From NCBI RefSeq assembly GCF_900230185.1, contig NZ_OCSR01000001.1:1612001-1676000 (forward strand): a stretch of 64,000 nucleotides of DNA. Direction: 5' to 3'. Made by a program: the position numbers and the translations under genes. How positions within the stretch are numbered: the first letter of the stretch is position 1; every line of letters starts with the position of its first letter. The DNA comes from Burkholderia sp. OK233 (GTDB lineage Bacteria > Pseudomonadota > Gammaproteobacteria > Burkholderiales > Burkholderiaceae). This document shows, one piece after another, positions 48,444 through 58,509 of the stretch. The notes under the pieces are model-generated. The model saw only the letters and a program-made list of their open reading frames with translations, made no database searches and had not been told where the DNA came from.

Positions 48444-48680
48444 CGTTTTGTCTCTCGCATGCGGGGAACCTGAATTGAGTAGTCAGGCGGGGTGCCGCGC
48501 CTCGCCGTCAAGCGGGCGCTTTTTTTCGACGGGCGTAACGTACCCGACTCCACACGGCGAACGTCTCAACAGCGGTCCGAAGCGAGGATGCGAAATTTCT
48601 CCAACGACGGTCGGATACTTGACCGGGGCTGCCGGGAATTCGTAGTTGCCATAAATGCGATTTGGACGCTGAAAAACAAA
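48444..48680. other. Intergenic region upstream of the glycosyltransferase-like gene
   Basis: Holds the start region of the minus-strand gene and a stretch with GGGCGCTTTTTTTCGACGG near 48516. No gene, repeat or clear promoter recognised. Confidence 0.4.
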
Positions 48681-48713
48681 AAACCCCGGCCGCGTCACGG
48701 CGCCGGGGTTTTG
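48681..48713. terminator. icd terminator
   Basis: AAAACCCCGGC (48681-48691) and GCCGGGGTTTT (48703-48713), 11-bp stem; six T residues follow on the minus strand. Lies 31 bp after the icd stop. Confidence 0.88.
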
Positions 48714-48744
48714 AATTCGAGCTGGAGAAACCAGCGCGAATCGC

Positions 48745-50001
48745 TTACATGTTTTCGATCAACACCTGACCAAAGCCCGAACAGGACACCTGCGTCGCGC
48801 CTTCCATCAAACGCGCGAAGTCATACGTGACCCGCTTTTGCAGAATCGACTTTTCCATCGACTTGATGATCAGGTCGGCCGCTTCAGTCCAGCCCATGTG
48901 ACGCAGCATCATTTCAGCCGAGAGAATTTCCGAACCCGGATTGACGTAGTCTTTGCCGGCGTACTTCGGCGCGGTGCCGTGTGTGGCTTCGAACATCGCG
49001 ACCGAATCCGACATGTTGGCGCCCGGAGCAATCCCGATACCGCCGACTTGCGCAGCCAGCGCGTCCGATACGTAGTCGCCGTTCAAATTCAGCGTGGCGA
49101 TCACGTCGTATTCCGCCGGACGCAGCAGGATCTGCTGCAGGAATGCGTCAGCAATCACGTCCTTTATGACGATGTCGCCGCCCGTGTTCGGGTTCTTGAC
49201 CTTCATCCACGGACCGCCGTCGATCAACTCCGCGGCGAATTCTTTCAGCGCCAGCGCATACCCGTAGTCACGGAATGCGCCTTCCGTGAACTTCATGATG
49301 TTGCCCTTGTGCACGATCGTGACCGAGCGGCGATTGTTGTCGATCGCATACTGGATCGCCTTGCGCACCAGACGCTCCGTGCCTTCGCGCGACACCGGCT
49401 TGATACCGATCCCGGACGTGTTCGGGAAACGGATCTTCTTCACGCCCATTTCTTCCTGCAGGAACTTGATGACCTTCTTCGCCTGTTCCGACTCAGCAGG
49501 CCATTCGATGCCGGCGTAAATGTCTTCCGAGTTTTCGCGGAAGATCACCATGTCGATCTTTTCCGGCTCACGCACCGGCGAAGGCACGCCCTTGAAGTAC
49601 TGCACCGGCCGCAGACACACATACAGGTCCAGTTCCTGGCGCAGCGCCACGTTCAGCGAACGGATGCCGCCGCCGACCGGCGTGGTGAGCGGCCCTTTGA
49701 TCGAGACGACGTATTCCTTCAGCACCTGCAGCGTTTCTTCCGGCAGCCACACGTCCGGGCCGTACACCTTGGTCGACTTCTCGCCGGCGTAGATTTCCAT
49801 CCAGTGGATTTTCTTCTTGCCCGCGTACGCTTTTTCTACCGCGGCATCCACCACCTTCAACATCACCGGCGTGATGTCGAGGCCCGTTCCGTCACCTTCG
49901 ATATACGGAATGATCGGCTGGTCGGAAACGTTGAGCGAGAAATCCGCGTTGACGGTGATCTTGTCACCGCCGGTCGGAACCTTGATGTGCTGATACGGCA
50001 T
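48745..50001 (-). CDS. icd: NADP-dependent isocitrate dehydrogenase Icd
   Basis: 418 residues from the ATG at 50001 ([20 protein letters not shown]), the size of the E. coli dimeric enzyme (416). Key regions: [47 protein letters not shown] (substrate Ser, Asn and Arg residues), [43 protein letters not shown] (metal Asp residues) and [20 protein letters not shown] (NADP site). TCA-cycle oxidation of isocitrate to 2-oxoglutarate. The 65 extra upstream codons in the open frame lack a ribosome site. Confidence 0.97.
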   Translation of the reverse strand: MPYQHIKVPTGGDKITVNADFSLNVSDQPIIPYIEGDGTGLDITPVMLKVVDAAVEKAYAGKKKIHWMEIYAGEKSTKVYGPDVWLPEETLQVLKEYVVSIKGPLTTPVGGGIRSLNVALRQELDLYVCLRPVQYFKGVPSPVREPEKIDMVIFRENSEDIYAGIEWPAESEQAKKVIKFLQEEMGVKKIRFPNTSGIGIKPVSREGTERLVRKAIQYAIDNNRRSVTIVHKGNIMKFTEGAFRDYGYALALKEFAAELIDGGPWMKVKNPNTGGDIVIKDVIADAFLQQILLRPAEYDVIATLNLNGDYVSDALAAQVGGIGIAPGANMSDSVAMFEATHGTAPKYAGKDYVNPGSEILSAEMMLRHMGWTEAADLIIKSMEKSILQKRVTYDFARLMEGATQVSCSGFGQVLIENM

Positions 50002-50202
50002 GATCGGACTCCAGTGAAGGCTGTGCTGAAAGCTGATGGGAGACTGCGGAAACCGGGTGCTCCTCGCTACGCGCAATGCCGGACGCCCGCGAGCGGTCTG
50101 GTCGCCTATTCTAGCCCACGCCGACGCAGCCCCGAGCCCGTATCCGGCTCGGGGTTTTCCAACATTGTCGAAAATCAAAAATCGGCGAGGCGCCAACTCT
50201 TA

Positions 50203-50218
50203 TGTCTTATATAAGACA
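50203..50218. promoter_or_regulatory. 16-bp perfect palindrome TGTCTTATATAAGACA upstream of icd
   Basis: Perfect inverted repeat centred at 50210/50211 in the 332-bp gap between the divergent icd and RluE-like genes, 202 bp from the icd start and 115 bp from the other. From memory it resembles operators of GntR-type regulators near TCA-cycle genes in Burkholderiales; this is unverified. Its core TATAAG could also serve as a -10 element. The rest of the gap shows nothing else recognisable. Confidence 0.55.
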
Positions 50219-50333
50219 AAGGAATTGCAGCGGCTCATTATGCATTATTATTCCGCCATTTACTAACGAGCCAGCGTCTCTCCCGGCCTGCGTGGCACGT
50301 TCCCGCCGCCGCTCGACCTTCATCGATTCCCCT

Positions 50334-50903
50334 ATGCGACTCCTCGCCCTGAACAAACCGTTCGGCACCATCTGTCAGTTTTCGCCGCACGAAACGCGGG
50401 CCTCGCTGGCCGATTGGGTGAAAGTGCCCGGCGTCTATCCGGCGGGCAGGCTCGACTCCGATAGCGAAGGGCTGCTTCTCCTCACCGACGACGGCGCGCT
50501 GCAAGCACGCATCGCCGAGCCGCGTCACAAACTTGTCAAACGTTATTGGGCACAGGTGGAAGGCGCTGTCGACGATGCCACGTTGAAGAAGCTCGCTCGC
50601 GGCGTCGATCTCGGCGATTACGTGACGCTGCCCTGCCGCGCAGAATATGTCGAGCCGACCGACTCGCTATGGACCCGCACGCCGCCAATTCGCTATCGCG
50701 CGGCAATTCCGACCACGTGGATCGAGTTGTCGATCACCGAAGGCAAGAACCGCCAGGTGCGACGCATGACCGCGGCGGTGGGTTTCCCGACGTTGCGTCT
50801 CGTGCGTGCCGGTATCGGCGCACTCGATATTTTTTCGCTCGGACTGCAGCCGGGAGAGAGTGTCGAATTGCCGCTGAAGGCGCCATGGGAAGGCATCGCC
50901 TGA
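50334..50903 (+). CDS. RluE-like 23S rRNA pseudouridine synthase
   Basis: 189 residues, RsuA-family catalytic domain without an S4 domain: MRLLALNKPFGTICQFSP, catalytic GRLDSDSEGLLLLTDDG with Asp41, HKLVKRYWAQVEG, and ITEGKNRQVRRMTAAVGFPTLRLVR. This short form corresponds to RluE (U2457 of 23S rRNA in E. coli). The ATG at 50334 is the family start. Divergent from icd. Confidence 0.9.
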   Translation: MRLLALNKPFGTICQFSPHETRASLADWVKVPGVYPAGRLDSDSEGLLLLTDDGALQARIAEPRHKLVKRYWAQVEGAVDDATLKKLARGVDLGDYVTLPCRAEYVEPTDSLWTRTPPIRYRAAIPTTWIELSITEGKNRQVRRMTAAVGFPTLRLVRAGIGALDIFSLGLQPGESVELPLKAPWEGIA

Positions 50904-51372
50904 ACGCGTTTGCCTGCGCGCCATGTCTGCACCGAACCGGCACTGAACCTGCATCGAAGCGATATTTTTGACCCGCGGCGAAAAAGCTAACTCGTTGTAT
51001 CCGCAAACAAAATAGCGCGTGAAACCAATATGAAAAACGCGTGAAACAATTGCGTTCACGATCGATCTGCGGCCATTCATTTGCTTCAGCACGTCGGCAT
51101 ATAAATTTTCCACAAAATTCACGTCAACCGGTGCGCGAGCTCACGCGTTATTCGACGCAGATGCCGCCCGAAGCTATCCGGCATTCAGCCTTAAGGGCCT
51201 TTGCACACGCCGCGCTCGCGGTGAGTACGGGGAGTCTGAGCGCTAAGCAGACGCGTCGAAAAAAATTTGTTCGATGCGGCTGTCAACCGAAAGGTGGATG
51301 GCACGTTTACCGACATGACTCTACATATAACCGGGTCATTTGGTTAATCAACTAAAGCTGAGGATTCACAAA
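50904..51372. other. 469-bp intergenic region upstream of the small basic exported protein
   Basis: No gene recognised. The 3' part is AT-rich (acatataaccgggtcatttg and following), probably the promoter of the next gene, but no hexamer pair with good spacing could be assigned. A possible untranslated RNA cannot be excluded. Confidence 0.4.
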
Positions 51373-51576
51373 ATGAACAAACTGATCGCCGCTCTGGTCG
51401 CTGGCCTCTTCGCAACGGCAGCATTCGCACAAGCTTCGGCACCGGCAGCTCCGGCAGCAGCTTCGGCAGCTCCGATGGCAGCAGCTTCGTCGGCAAAGAA
51501 GACCACGAAGCACGCTCACAAGAAGTCGCACAAGAAGGCAGCAGCTGCTGCTGCAGCTTCGGGCGCTTCGGAGTAA
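51373..51576 (+). CDS. Small exported Ala-rich protein with Lys/His-rich C-terminus
   Basis: 67 residues from the ATG at 51373 (TGAGGA upstream). Residues 1-20 are a signal peptide (MNKLIAALVAGLFATAAFA). The mature part is Ala/Pro/Ser-rich, then KKTTKHAHKKSHKK, then poly-Ala. No Cys and no fold expected. Composition recalls PAPKA-type or H1-like basic proteins, but with an export signal. Function unknown; could bind anionic polymers or metals in the periplasm (inference). Monocistronic, terminator follows. Confidence 0.75.
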   Translation: MNKLIAALVAGLFATAAFAQASAPAAPAAASAAPMAAASSAKKTTKHAHKKSHKKAAAAAAASGASE

Positions 51577-51631
51577 GTTTGTTGTAAAAACGCAGTCAAG
51601 AACTAGCTTCATTGCCGTTCTTACGGCGTTG

Positions 51632-51665
51632 AAAGGCAGATCACCGCAAGGCGATCTGCCTTTTT
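51632..51665 (+). terminator. Terminator after the small basic exported protein
   Basis: AAAGGCAGATC (51632-51642) and GATCTGCCTTT (51653-51663), 11-bp stem, 10-base loop, T-rich tail. Confidence 0.85.
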
Positions 51666-51721
51666 GTTTTTGACGCGCTCGCGTAACATTCGCGAGTTAA
51701 ATTCCAGCAAGGAGTCATGCC

Positions 51722-52228
51722 GTGCGATTTCCCATGCGCTCGTTGATTGCGCGTTTCGCTGTTGCCGTTGCACTGCCGCTCGCCGCGATGTCGTTTGCCG
51801 CGACCACCGCTGCCCCCGCTCATGCGCAACAGATGCCGGCCGGCGCGAAGCAGCCTGGCGACTTTCCGCGCGCGAAACTGACCGCGGGCATGTTCGTGAT
51901 CGACGCCGCCGTCGCCGCTAACGACGCCGATCGCGAACAAGGTCTGATGTATCGCACGACCCTCGCACCGAATGAAGGCATGCTGTTCGTCTTCAATGAA
52001 AACGCCGTGCATTGCTTCTGGATGAAGAACACCTTGATCCCGTTGTCGATCGCTTTCATGCGCGCCGACGGGACGGTCACCGACATCGACGAAATGCAGG
52101 CCGAGACCACCAACAATCACTGCCCGAAGAACAACGGCATGTATGTGTTGGAAATGAGCAAGGGCTGGTTCTCGTCGAAAGGCATCAAACCGGGGATGAA
52201 AATCCAGGGCTTGCCGGCCGCGCAATAA
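51722..52228 (+). CDS. DUF192 family exported protein
   Basis: 168 residues from a GTG start with AAGGAG eight bases upstream; ATG at 51734 is the alternative. Signal peptide to about residue 35 (AAPAHAQQ). The rest is one DUF192 domain: [56 protein letters not shown], with the W-M-K-N-T-x-I-P-L-S family signature. Biochemical role unknown. Monocistronic. Confidence 0.9.
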   Translation: MRFPMRSLIARFAVAVALPLAAMSFAATTAAPAHAQQMPAGAKQPGDFPRAKLTAGMFVIDAAVAANDADREQGLMYRTTLAPNEGMLFVFNENAVHCFWMKNTLIPLSIAFMRADGTVTDIDEMQAETTNNHCPKNNGMYVLEMSKGWFSSKGIKPGMKIQGLPAAQ

Positions 52229-52287
52229 AGGCGCGTCGAGCACGGCGACACCCTACCGATTTTTCAGCGGCCGCTTTTCAGAAAAAG

Positions 52288-52318
52288 CCGGTGCCTTTCG
52301 CGAGGCACCGGTTTTTTT
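52288..52318 (+). terminator. Terminator of the DUF192 gene
   Basis: CCGGTGCCT (52288-52296) and AGGCACCGG (52303-52311), followed by seven T residues. The remaining 224 bp up to the EF-G start show no other feature. Confidence 0.92.
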
Positions 52319-52542
52319 GCGTTCAGAGCGGGGCCGGCCATGCTCGATGGCACGCGGCAGAGGCCGGCGCCGTCGCGCGAGCCCATGCCAGCAGGCCTTC
52401 ACACGCGGCTGGCAAGATTCCTGCAAAAGACAGGCCGACGCGCTATCCTAGTATTCTTGGCAAAGCAGCATCCAAGGCTCCCCGGGCAGCACAGACTGCC
52501 GCCCGGCAAGCGTTTCAGGCGCGCCATTTCAAGGAGGTTCAC

Positions 52543-54648
52543 GTGCCCCGCAAGACTCCCATCGAGCGCTACCGGAATATCGGCATTAGCGCTCACATCG
52601 ACGCCGGCAAAACCACCACCACTGAACGCATCCTGTTCTACACAGGCGTGACCCACAAGATCGGCGAGGTTCACGACGGTGCTGCGACGATGGACTGGAT
52701 GGAACAGGAGCAGGAGCGCGGCATCACGATCACATCGGCTGCCACGACTGCTTTCTGGAAGGGTATGGCCGGCAACTATCCGGAACACCGGATCAACATC
52801 ATCGACACCCCGGGTCACGTCGACTTCACGATTGAAGTCGAGCGCTCGATGCGCGTGCTCGACGGCGCCTGCATGGTGTATGACTCGGTCGGCGGCGTAC
52901 AGCCGCAATCCGAAACCGTGTGGCGCCAGGCGAACAAGTACAAGGTGCCGCGCATTGCGTTCGTCAACAAGATGGACCGCGTCGGCGCGGACTTCTTCCG
53001 CGTGCAACGGCAGATCGGCGATCGCCTGAAGGGCGTCGCGGTGCCGATCCAGATTCCGGTCGGCGCGGAAGATCATTTCCAGGGCGTGGTCGACCTCGTC
53101 AAGATGAAGGCGATCTACTGGGACGAAGAGAACCAGGGGATCAAGTTCGAGTATCGGGACATCCCGCCGGAACTCGCGGCTACCGCGAAGGAATGGCACG
53201 ACAAGATGGTCGAGGCCGCCGCTGAAGCAAGCGAAGAGCTGCTCGACAAATATCTGCATGGCGGAACGCTAACCGAAGAGGAAATCAAGCACGGCATTCG
53301 TGTGCGTACCATCGCCAACGAGATCGTGCCGATGCTGTGTGGCAGCGCGTTCAAGAACAAGGGCGTGCAGGCCATGCTCGACGCGGTGATCGACTATCTG
53401 CCGTCGCCACTCGACATCCCCGCGATTACCGGTCACGACGAGCACGACAACGAAATCGAGCGGCATCCGAAAGACGACGATCCGTTCTCCGCGCTCGCCT
53501 TCAAGATCATGACCGACCCGTTCGTCGGCCAGCTGATTTTCTTCCGCGTGTATTCGGGCGTGGTGAATTCGGGCGATACCGTCTACAACGCGACCAAGGA
53601 AAAGAAGGAACGCCTTGGCCGGATCCTGCAGATGCATGCGAACGAGCGCAAGGAAATCAAGGAAGTCTACTGCGGCGACATTGCCGCGGCAGTCGGCCTG
53701 AAAGAAGCGACCACGGGCGACACGCTGTGCGATCCGCAACATGTGATCATTCTTGAAAAGATGATCTTCCCGGAACCGGTGATTTCGCAGGCCGTCGAGC
53801 CGAAGACCAAGGTCGACCAGGAAAAGATGGGCATCGCGCTCAATCGTCTGGCGCAGGAAGATCCGTCGTTCCGCGTGCAGACGGATGAAGAATCCGGCCA
53901 GACCATCATCTCCGGGATGGGCGAGTTGCACCTGGAAATTCTGGTCGACCGGATGAAGCGCGAGTTCGGCGTTGAGGCGACCGTCGGCAAGCCGCAGGTT
54001 GCTTACCGCGAAACGGTGCGCAACAAGATCGAAGACGTCGAAGGCAAGTTCGTCAAGCAGTCGGGCGGCCGCGGCCAGTACGGCCACGCGGTGATCACGC
54101 TCGAACCGGCGGCGCAAGGCAAGGGCTACGAATTCGTCGACGCGATCAAGGGCGGCGTGATTCCGCGTGAATACATTCCGGCAGTCGACAAGGGCATTCA
54201 GGAAACACTGAAGGCCGGCGTGCTGGCGGGCTATCCGGTGGTCGACGTGAAAGTGACGCTGACCTTCGGTTCGTACCACGACGTCGACTCGAACGAAAAC
54301 GCGTTCCGCATGGCCGGTTCGATGGCGTTCAAGGACGCCATGCGCAAGGCCAGGCCGGTGCTGCTTGAACCGATGATGGCCGTCGAAGTGGAAACGCCGG
54401 AAGACTTCATGGGCAACGTGATGGGCGATCTGTCGAGCCGTCGCGGCATGGTGCAAGGCATGGAAGACATTGCCGGCGGTGGCGGCAAGCTGGTGCGCGC
54501 CGAAGTGCCGCTCGCGGAGATGTTCGGCTATTCGACGTCGCTGCGTTCGGCAACGCAAGGTCGCGCGACGTACACGATGGAGTTCAAGCACTACGCTGAA
54601 ACGCCGAACAACGTCGCGGAAGCCGTGATCAACGCGAAGCACAAGTAA
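52543..54648 (+). CDS. fusA: Elongation factor G (stand-alone copy)
   Basis: 701 residues from a GTG start with AAGGAGG seven bases upstream; the longer in-frame extension crosses the preceding terminator. GTPase domain: G1 [10 protein letters not shown], switch [15 protein letters not shown]3 DTPGH, G4 NKMD. Domains II-V follow, with the domain IV loop [16 protein letters not shown] and [21 protein letters not shown]. Full-length catalytic residues suggest true EF-G translocase activity. It is not in a str operon (no rpsL, rpsG or tuf beside it); Burkholderia often carries a second EF-G gene, and this may be that copy (inference). Confidence 0.93.
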   Translation: MPRKTPIERYRNIGISAHIDAGKTTTTERILFYTGVTHKIGEVHDGAATMDWMEQEQERGITITSAATTAFWKGMAGNYPEHRINIIDTPGHVDFTIEVERSMRVLDGACMVYDSVGGVQPQSETVWRQANKYKVPRIAFVNKMDRVGADFFRVQRQIGDRLKGVAVPIQIPVGAEDHFQGVVDLVKMKAIYWDEENQGIKFEYRDIPPELAATAKEWHDKMVEAAAEASEELLDKYLHGGTLTEEEIKHGIRVRTIANEIVPMLCGSAFKNKGVQAMLDAVIDYLPSPLDIPAITGHDEHDNEIERHPKDDDPFSALAFKIMTDPFVGQLIFFRVYSGVVNSGDTVYNATKEKKERLGRILQMHANERKEIKEVYCGDIAAAVGLKEATTGDTLCDPQHVIILEKMIFPEPVISQAVEPKTKVDQEKMGIALNRLAQEDPSFRVQTDEESGQTIISGMGELHLEILVDRMKREFGVEATVGKPQVAYRETVRNKIEDVEGKFVKQSGGRGQYGHAVITLEPAAQGKGYEFVDAIKGGVIPREYIPAVDKGIQETLKAGVLAGYPVVDVKVTLTFGSYHDVDSNENAFRMAGSMAFKDAMRKARPVLLEPMMAVEVETPEDFMGNVMGDLSSRRGMVQGMEDIAGGGGKLVRAEVPLAEMFGYSTSLRSATQGRATYTMEFKHYAETPNNVAEAVINAKHK

Positions 54649-54712
54649 GCACCGCGGGTTGCAACACACCATGTGCTGCAACCCGCGACGCAATGAAGGC
54701 AAACAGCAAAAG

Positions 54713-54742
54713 GCCCGTCCCCTGTGGATGGGCTTTTTTTTG
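54713..54742 (+). terminator. EF-G gene terminator
   Basis: GCCCGTCC-cctgt-GGATGGGC (one G-T pair) followed by nine T residues, 64 bp after the stop. Confidence 0.9.
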
Positions 54743-54851
54743 TCCGCGACGCCGCCAGGGGCTGCCGGCAACACACACGTTTTTGAACGTGCAAAAATGC
54801 CAAACGGCGCCGTGCCGACCGCCCGGATTAACGCCCACGAGGAGACACACC

Positions 54852-55367
54852 ATGAGCCAGGATCACGAACACCCGCACTACAAGGATGAGCAACCGTCGG
54901 CGCCGATCGATTGGCGCGAGCACGGCGTCAAGGTCATCAAGGGCGACCAGCTCGACAGCAATACCGCGCAAACTCCGGGCATGAATCGCGCGGCGGCGAT
55001 CAACGCGGCGCGCGTCGGCGCACAGAAAATCTGGGCCGGCACCGTGACGATCCATCCGAATGCGAAAACCGGCGCGCATCATCACGGCGCGCTCGAAAGC
55101 GTGATCTATGTGGTGCGCGGCCAGGCGCGCATGCGCTGGGGCGAGCATCTCGAGTTCACGGCCGAAGCCGGCCCGGGCGACTTCATCTTCGTGCCGCCCT
55201 ACGTGCCGCATCAGGAAATCAACGCGAGCACCGACGATCCGCTCGAATGCGTGCTGGTGCGCAGCGACAATGAAGCGGTGGTGGTGAATCTGAACATCGA
55301 CGCGGTGGAAGCACCGGAAACGGTCTTCTGGGTCGATCCGATTCACAAGCATCCGCACGATCACTAA
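54852..55367 (+). CDS. Cupin-domain protein, His-rich
   Basis: 171 residues from the ATG at 54852 (GGAGA upstream). Single cupin: motif 1 GAHHHGALESVIYVVRG with His76-78 and Glu82, motif 2 PGDFIFVPPYVPHQEI with His120; together a complete metal site. Both ends are His-rich (DHEHPHY; HKHPHDH). Enzymatic or sensory role unknown. The nickel/cobalt permease gene starts 18 bp downstream, so a role in handling Ni or Co is plausible (inference). Confidence 0.85.
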   Translation: MSQDHEHPHYKDEQPSAPIDWREHGVKVIKGDQLDSNTAQTPGMNRAAAINAARVGAQKIWAGTVTIHPNAKTGAHHHGALESVIYVVRGQARMRWGEHLEFTAEAGPGDFIFVPPYVPHQEINASTDDPLECVLVRSDNEAVVVNLNIDAVEAPETVFWVDPIHKHPHDH

Positions 55368-55385
55368 ATTTTTCTCGCGCAACTC

Positions 55386-56405
55386 ATGACGCCGACCGCT
55401 TCGCTGCGCCCTCGCCTCATCACGCTGTATGCCGTCCTGATCGCCGCCAATCTCGGCGCCTGGGCATGGGCGCTGATCACGTTTCGCCACTACCCTCTGC
55501 TGCTCGGCACCGCGCTGCTCGCCTATGGCTTCGGTCTGCGCCACGCGGTGGATGCAGACCACATCGCCGCGATCGATGCCGTTACGCGCAAGCTGATGCA
55601 AACGGGCAAGCAGCCGCTCGGCGTGGGCCTGGCGTTTTCGCTGGGCCATTCGACGATCGTGATCCTGGCGACGATCGGCATTGCGTGGACTGCGCATTCG
55701 CTGCACAGCCGCTTCGAGACCTTCAAGGCGGTCGGCGGCCCGATCGGCACGGTTGTGTCGGCGGTGTTTCTGCTGGTGCTGGCGTGCGTGAACCTCGTGA
55801 TTCTGCGCGACGTGTGGCGCCGTTATCGTCACGTCCAGGGTGGCGGCGAACTCGCCGCTGAAACGACGGCAAGCATCGCGCCCGTCGGCCTGCTGTCTCG
55901 CGCATTGCGGCCGATGTTCCGGCTCGTGACGAAAAGCTGGCACATGTACCCGGTCGGCGTGCTGTTCGGCCTCGGCTTCGACACCGCGACCGAGATCGGC
56001 CTGCTGGCGATTGCCGCGTCCGAAGCCGGCAAAGGTCTGCCGCTGTATTCGATCCTCGTGTTCCCGGCGCTCTTCACCGCGGGCATGACGCTGGTCGATT
56101 CGACCGACAACGTGCTGATGGTCCACGCCTACGGCTGGGCCATGGACGATCCGAAGCGCAAGCTCTACTACAACGCGAGCATCACGTTCGTTTCGGCGGT
56201 CGTGGCAATCGTCATTGGCGGCGTCGAAGTGTTGGGACTGCTGTCGGACAAACTCGGTTTGAGCGGCGGCGTATGGGATGCGGTGGCGGCCCTCAATGAA
56301 CGCTTCGGCATACTCGGTTACGGCATCGTCGCAACCTTCATGGCGTGCTGGATCGGCTCGGTGCTGTTCCATCGCTGGCGGCGTCCGGGCACCGTTGCGC
56401 GGTAA
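55386..56405 (+). CDS. Nickel/cobalt permease (NiCoT/HoxN family)
   Basis: 339 residues, eight predicted membrane segments. The family signature RHAVDADHIAAIDAVTRK begins at residue 52 in TM2; LGHSTIVIL, LGFDTATEIGLLAIAA and TAGMTLVDSTDNVLMVHAYGWA are the other conserved NiCoT motifs. Secondary high-affinity uptake of Ni2+ and/or Co2+ across the inner membrane. Selectivity cannot be told from sequence. No cobalamin or NiCo riboswitch was seen upstream. Co-transcribed with the cupin gene. Confidence 0.93.
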   Translation: MTPTASLRPRLITLYAVLIAANLGAWAWALITFRHYPLLLGTALLAYGFGLRHAVDADHIAAIDAVTRKLMQTGKQPLGVGLAFSLGHSTIVILATIGIAWTAHSLHSRFETFKAVGGPIGTVVSAVFLLVLACVNLVILRDVWRRYRHVQGGGELAAETTASIAPVGLLSRALRPMFRLVTKSWHMYPVGVLFGLGFDTATEIGLLAIAASEAGKGLPLYSILVFPALFTAGMTLVDSTDNVLMVHAYGWAMDDPKRKLYYNASITFVSAVVAIVIGGVEVLGLLSDKLGLSGGVWDAVAALNERFGILGYGIVATFMACWIGSVLFHRWRRPGTVAR

Positions 56406-56738
56406 ATCCAACGTGCCCTCACAGAGGATCGGTAAGGTTTCCACGGCGGCGACGGCACAACAGCAATTTCCGCGCTGCGGCATCCTGCGCTTTTGCGCGG
56501 GCCGTGCGAGACAGCCCGCGAGCGTTGTCGTGACGACACACGCCGGCCCTTTTATACGCCAAACGGCGACCGGACCGCGCTGCAAGCGTGCCGAACCGGT
56601 GGGCAATCGCTTACACTGAAACCGCTTTTCAGCACTGCAGCGCACTGCAGCTTTTCGTCATTGCAATAAGTCGCCTTGTCGCGCGCATCCGGCGCGGCCC
56701 TTCAGAACCGACACCAGAACGGACTGGACACTCCATCG
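56406..56738. other. 333-bp intergenic region before the second peptide-type ABC operon
   Basis: Contains short GC hairpins (for example GCGCttttGCGC near 56489) but no T-run terminator, riboswitch or clear promoter could be assigned. Confidence 0.4.
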
Positions 56739-58403
56739 ATGAAGACTCCCGCGGACCAATTTCTCGAACTCGACCTAGCCCGCCGCACCGCCGACGCCTA
56801 CGGCAATCACGCCATCGACGAATTCATCGCCGGCCGCATCACGCGCCGCGATCTGCTGCGCTATGCGAGCGTGATCGGTTTGTCGCTGGTTGGCGGCGGC
56901 GTGCTGCATGCGCCGCGAGCCCGCGCGCAAGGCACGCCGGGTCAGTCCAACCAGACGATCCGCGTGGCCCATCTGACACCGGCGGGCGCGGTCGATCCGC
57001 TCACCGTGAACGATGCCGCGAGTCTCGCGCTGCTGAACCAGACCGGCGAGTTCCTGATCGACGACGACGGCGAAAAGCTCGTGCTGAAGCCGGCGCTCGC
57101 CTTGTCGTGGAAGGCGAACGACAAGGGCGACGTGTGGACCTTCGCGCTGCGCCCGAACGTCAAATTCCACGACGGCCAGGCATTCACCGCCAAAGACGTC
57201 GTCGCCACCTTCGATCGCCTCGCCGATCCGGCGAGCGGTTCGGCGGCGCTCTCGGTGCTCAAGGGCGTGCTGTCGAAAGGCGGTGCGAAGGTGGTCGACG
57301 AGCACACGGTCGCCTTCCATCTCGATGCACCGAACGGCAACTTCCCGTACTACGTTTCCTCCGACAATTTCAACGCCGTGATCCTGCCCGCGAACTATGC
57401 GGGTGGCTATGAAAAGAGCTTCATCGGCACCGGTCCGTTCAAGCTCGAGAAGTATCAGGCGAAGGTCGGCGCATCGTTCGTGCGCAATCCGGATTACTGG
57501 GGCGACAAAGCGTTACCGCAACGCGTACAGTTTTCGTTCTATGCCGACGAACAGGCACAAATGCTCGCCTTGCAAGGCCATCAGGCGGACGTGATGGGCA
57601 CCTTCACCGTGCAGGGCGGCGCCGGCATTCTGAACAATCCGGATTACAAGGCAATCGGCGTGAAGTCGAGCGCGCATCGCCAGATTCATATGCGCAACGA
57701 CAATCCGTTGTTCAAGGACAAGCGCGTGCGCCAGGCGCTGGCGTTGTCGCTCGATCGCGACGTGCTGGTGCGGGGCCTGTTCAAGGGCCGCGCGCAGATC
57801 GGCAACGATAGCCCGTTCGCACCGGTGTTTCCATCATCCGATGCAGGCGTCGCGCAACGCAAGATCGACATTGCGAAAGCGAAGCAACTGCTTGCACAAG
57901 CAGGCGTGCCGAACGGTTTCGACGTCACGCTGACTACCGAGAAGTACATGGAGATTCCCGATCTCGCGGTAGTCGTGCAGAACGCGGCGAAGGCGATCGG
58001 CGTGCACATCAATCTGAAAGTGGAAAGCCAATCGCTGTACTACGGCGCAGGCACGCCGGGCAAATCGGATTGGCTCGACTCGCCGCTCGGCATCACCGAT
58101 TACGGTCATCGCGGCGTGCCGAACGTGTTTCTGAACGCGCCGCTCACCAGCACCGGCACGTGGAACGCCGCGCACTTCAAGAACCCGCAATACGATCAAC
58201 TGGTCGCGCAGTTCGTCGCGGCGGTCGACCTGGGCACGCAGAAGAAAATCTCCGGACAGATCCAGACGTTGCTGCTCGACGAAACGCCCGTGATCATTCC
58301 GTTCTTTTACGATCAACTGATCGCAATGCGCAAGGGTGTGAACGGCGTGCGCTTCACCGCACTCGCGCAACTCTATTTCGACCGCGCGGTGCTGAGCGCG
58401 TAA
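56739..58403 (+). CDS. Dpp/Opp/Nik-type ABC transporter substrate-binding protein with Tat-like signal
   Basis: 554 residues from the ATG at 56739. A cytoplasmic-looking N-terminus of about 30 residues precedes the twin-arginine stretch ITRRDLLRYASVIGLSLVGG (Arg36-Arg37) and a cleavage region near ARAQG (about 66), so Tat export is likely. The mature part is SBP_bac_5: TPAGAVDPLTVNDAASL, VWTFALRPNVKFHDGQAFTAKDVV, FIGTGPFKLEKY, RVRQALALSLDRDVLVRGLF. Substrate undetermined: peptide, opine or chelated metal. Heads a four-gene transporter operon. Export folded would be unusual for a simple peptide-binding protein. Confidence 0.88.
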   Translation: MKTPADQFLELDLARRTADAYGNHAIDEFIAGRITRRDLLRYASVIGLSLVGGGVLHAPRARAQGTPGQSNQTIRVAHLTPAGAVDPLTVNDAASLALLNQTGEFLIDDDGEKLVLKPALALSWKANDKGDVWTFALRPNVKFHDGQAFTAKDVVATFDRLADPASGSAALSVLKGVLSKGGAKVVDEHTVAFHLDAPNGNFPYYVSSDNFNAVILPANYAGGYEKSFIGTGPFKLEKYQAKVGASFVRNPDYWGDKALPQRVQFSFYADEQAQMLALQGHQADVMGTFTVQGGAGILNNPDYKAIGVKSSAHRQIHMRNDNPLFKDKRVRQALALSLDRDVLVRGLFKGRAQIGNDSPFAPVFPSSDAGVAQRKIDIAKAKQLLAQAGVPNGFDVTLTTEKYMEIPDLAVVVQNAAKAIGVHINLKVESQSLYYGAGTPGKSDWLDSPLGITDYGHRGVPNVFLNAPLTSTGTWNAAHFKNPQYDQLVAQFVAAVDLGTQKKISGQIQTLLLDETPVIIPFFYDQLIAMRKGVNGVRFTALAQLYFDRAVLSA

Positions 58404-58509
58404 TGTTGAACGCAAAAGCGGTGGACGCAACAGCGTTGAAGGCAAAAGCCGTGAACGCAAAAGCCGTTGAACACATGAGCGCCCGGCGTTTCTTCGGCAG
58501 GAGATCACG

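Noticed and set aside
54649..56738. Cobalamin, NiCo or other metal riboswitch near the NiCoT gene
   Set aside because: No B12 box or other conserved riboswitch core found in either intergenic gap.
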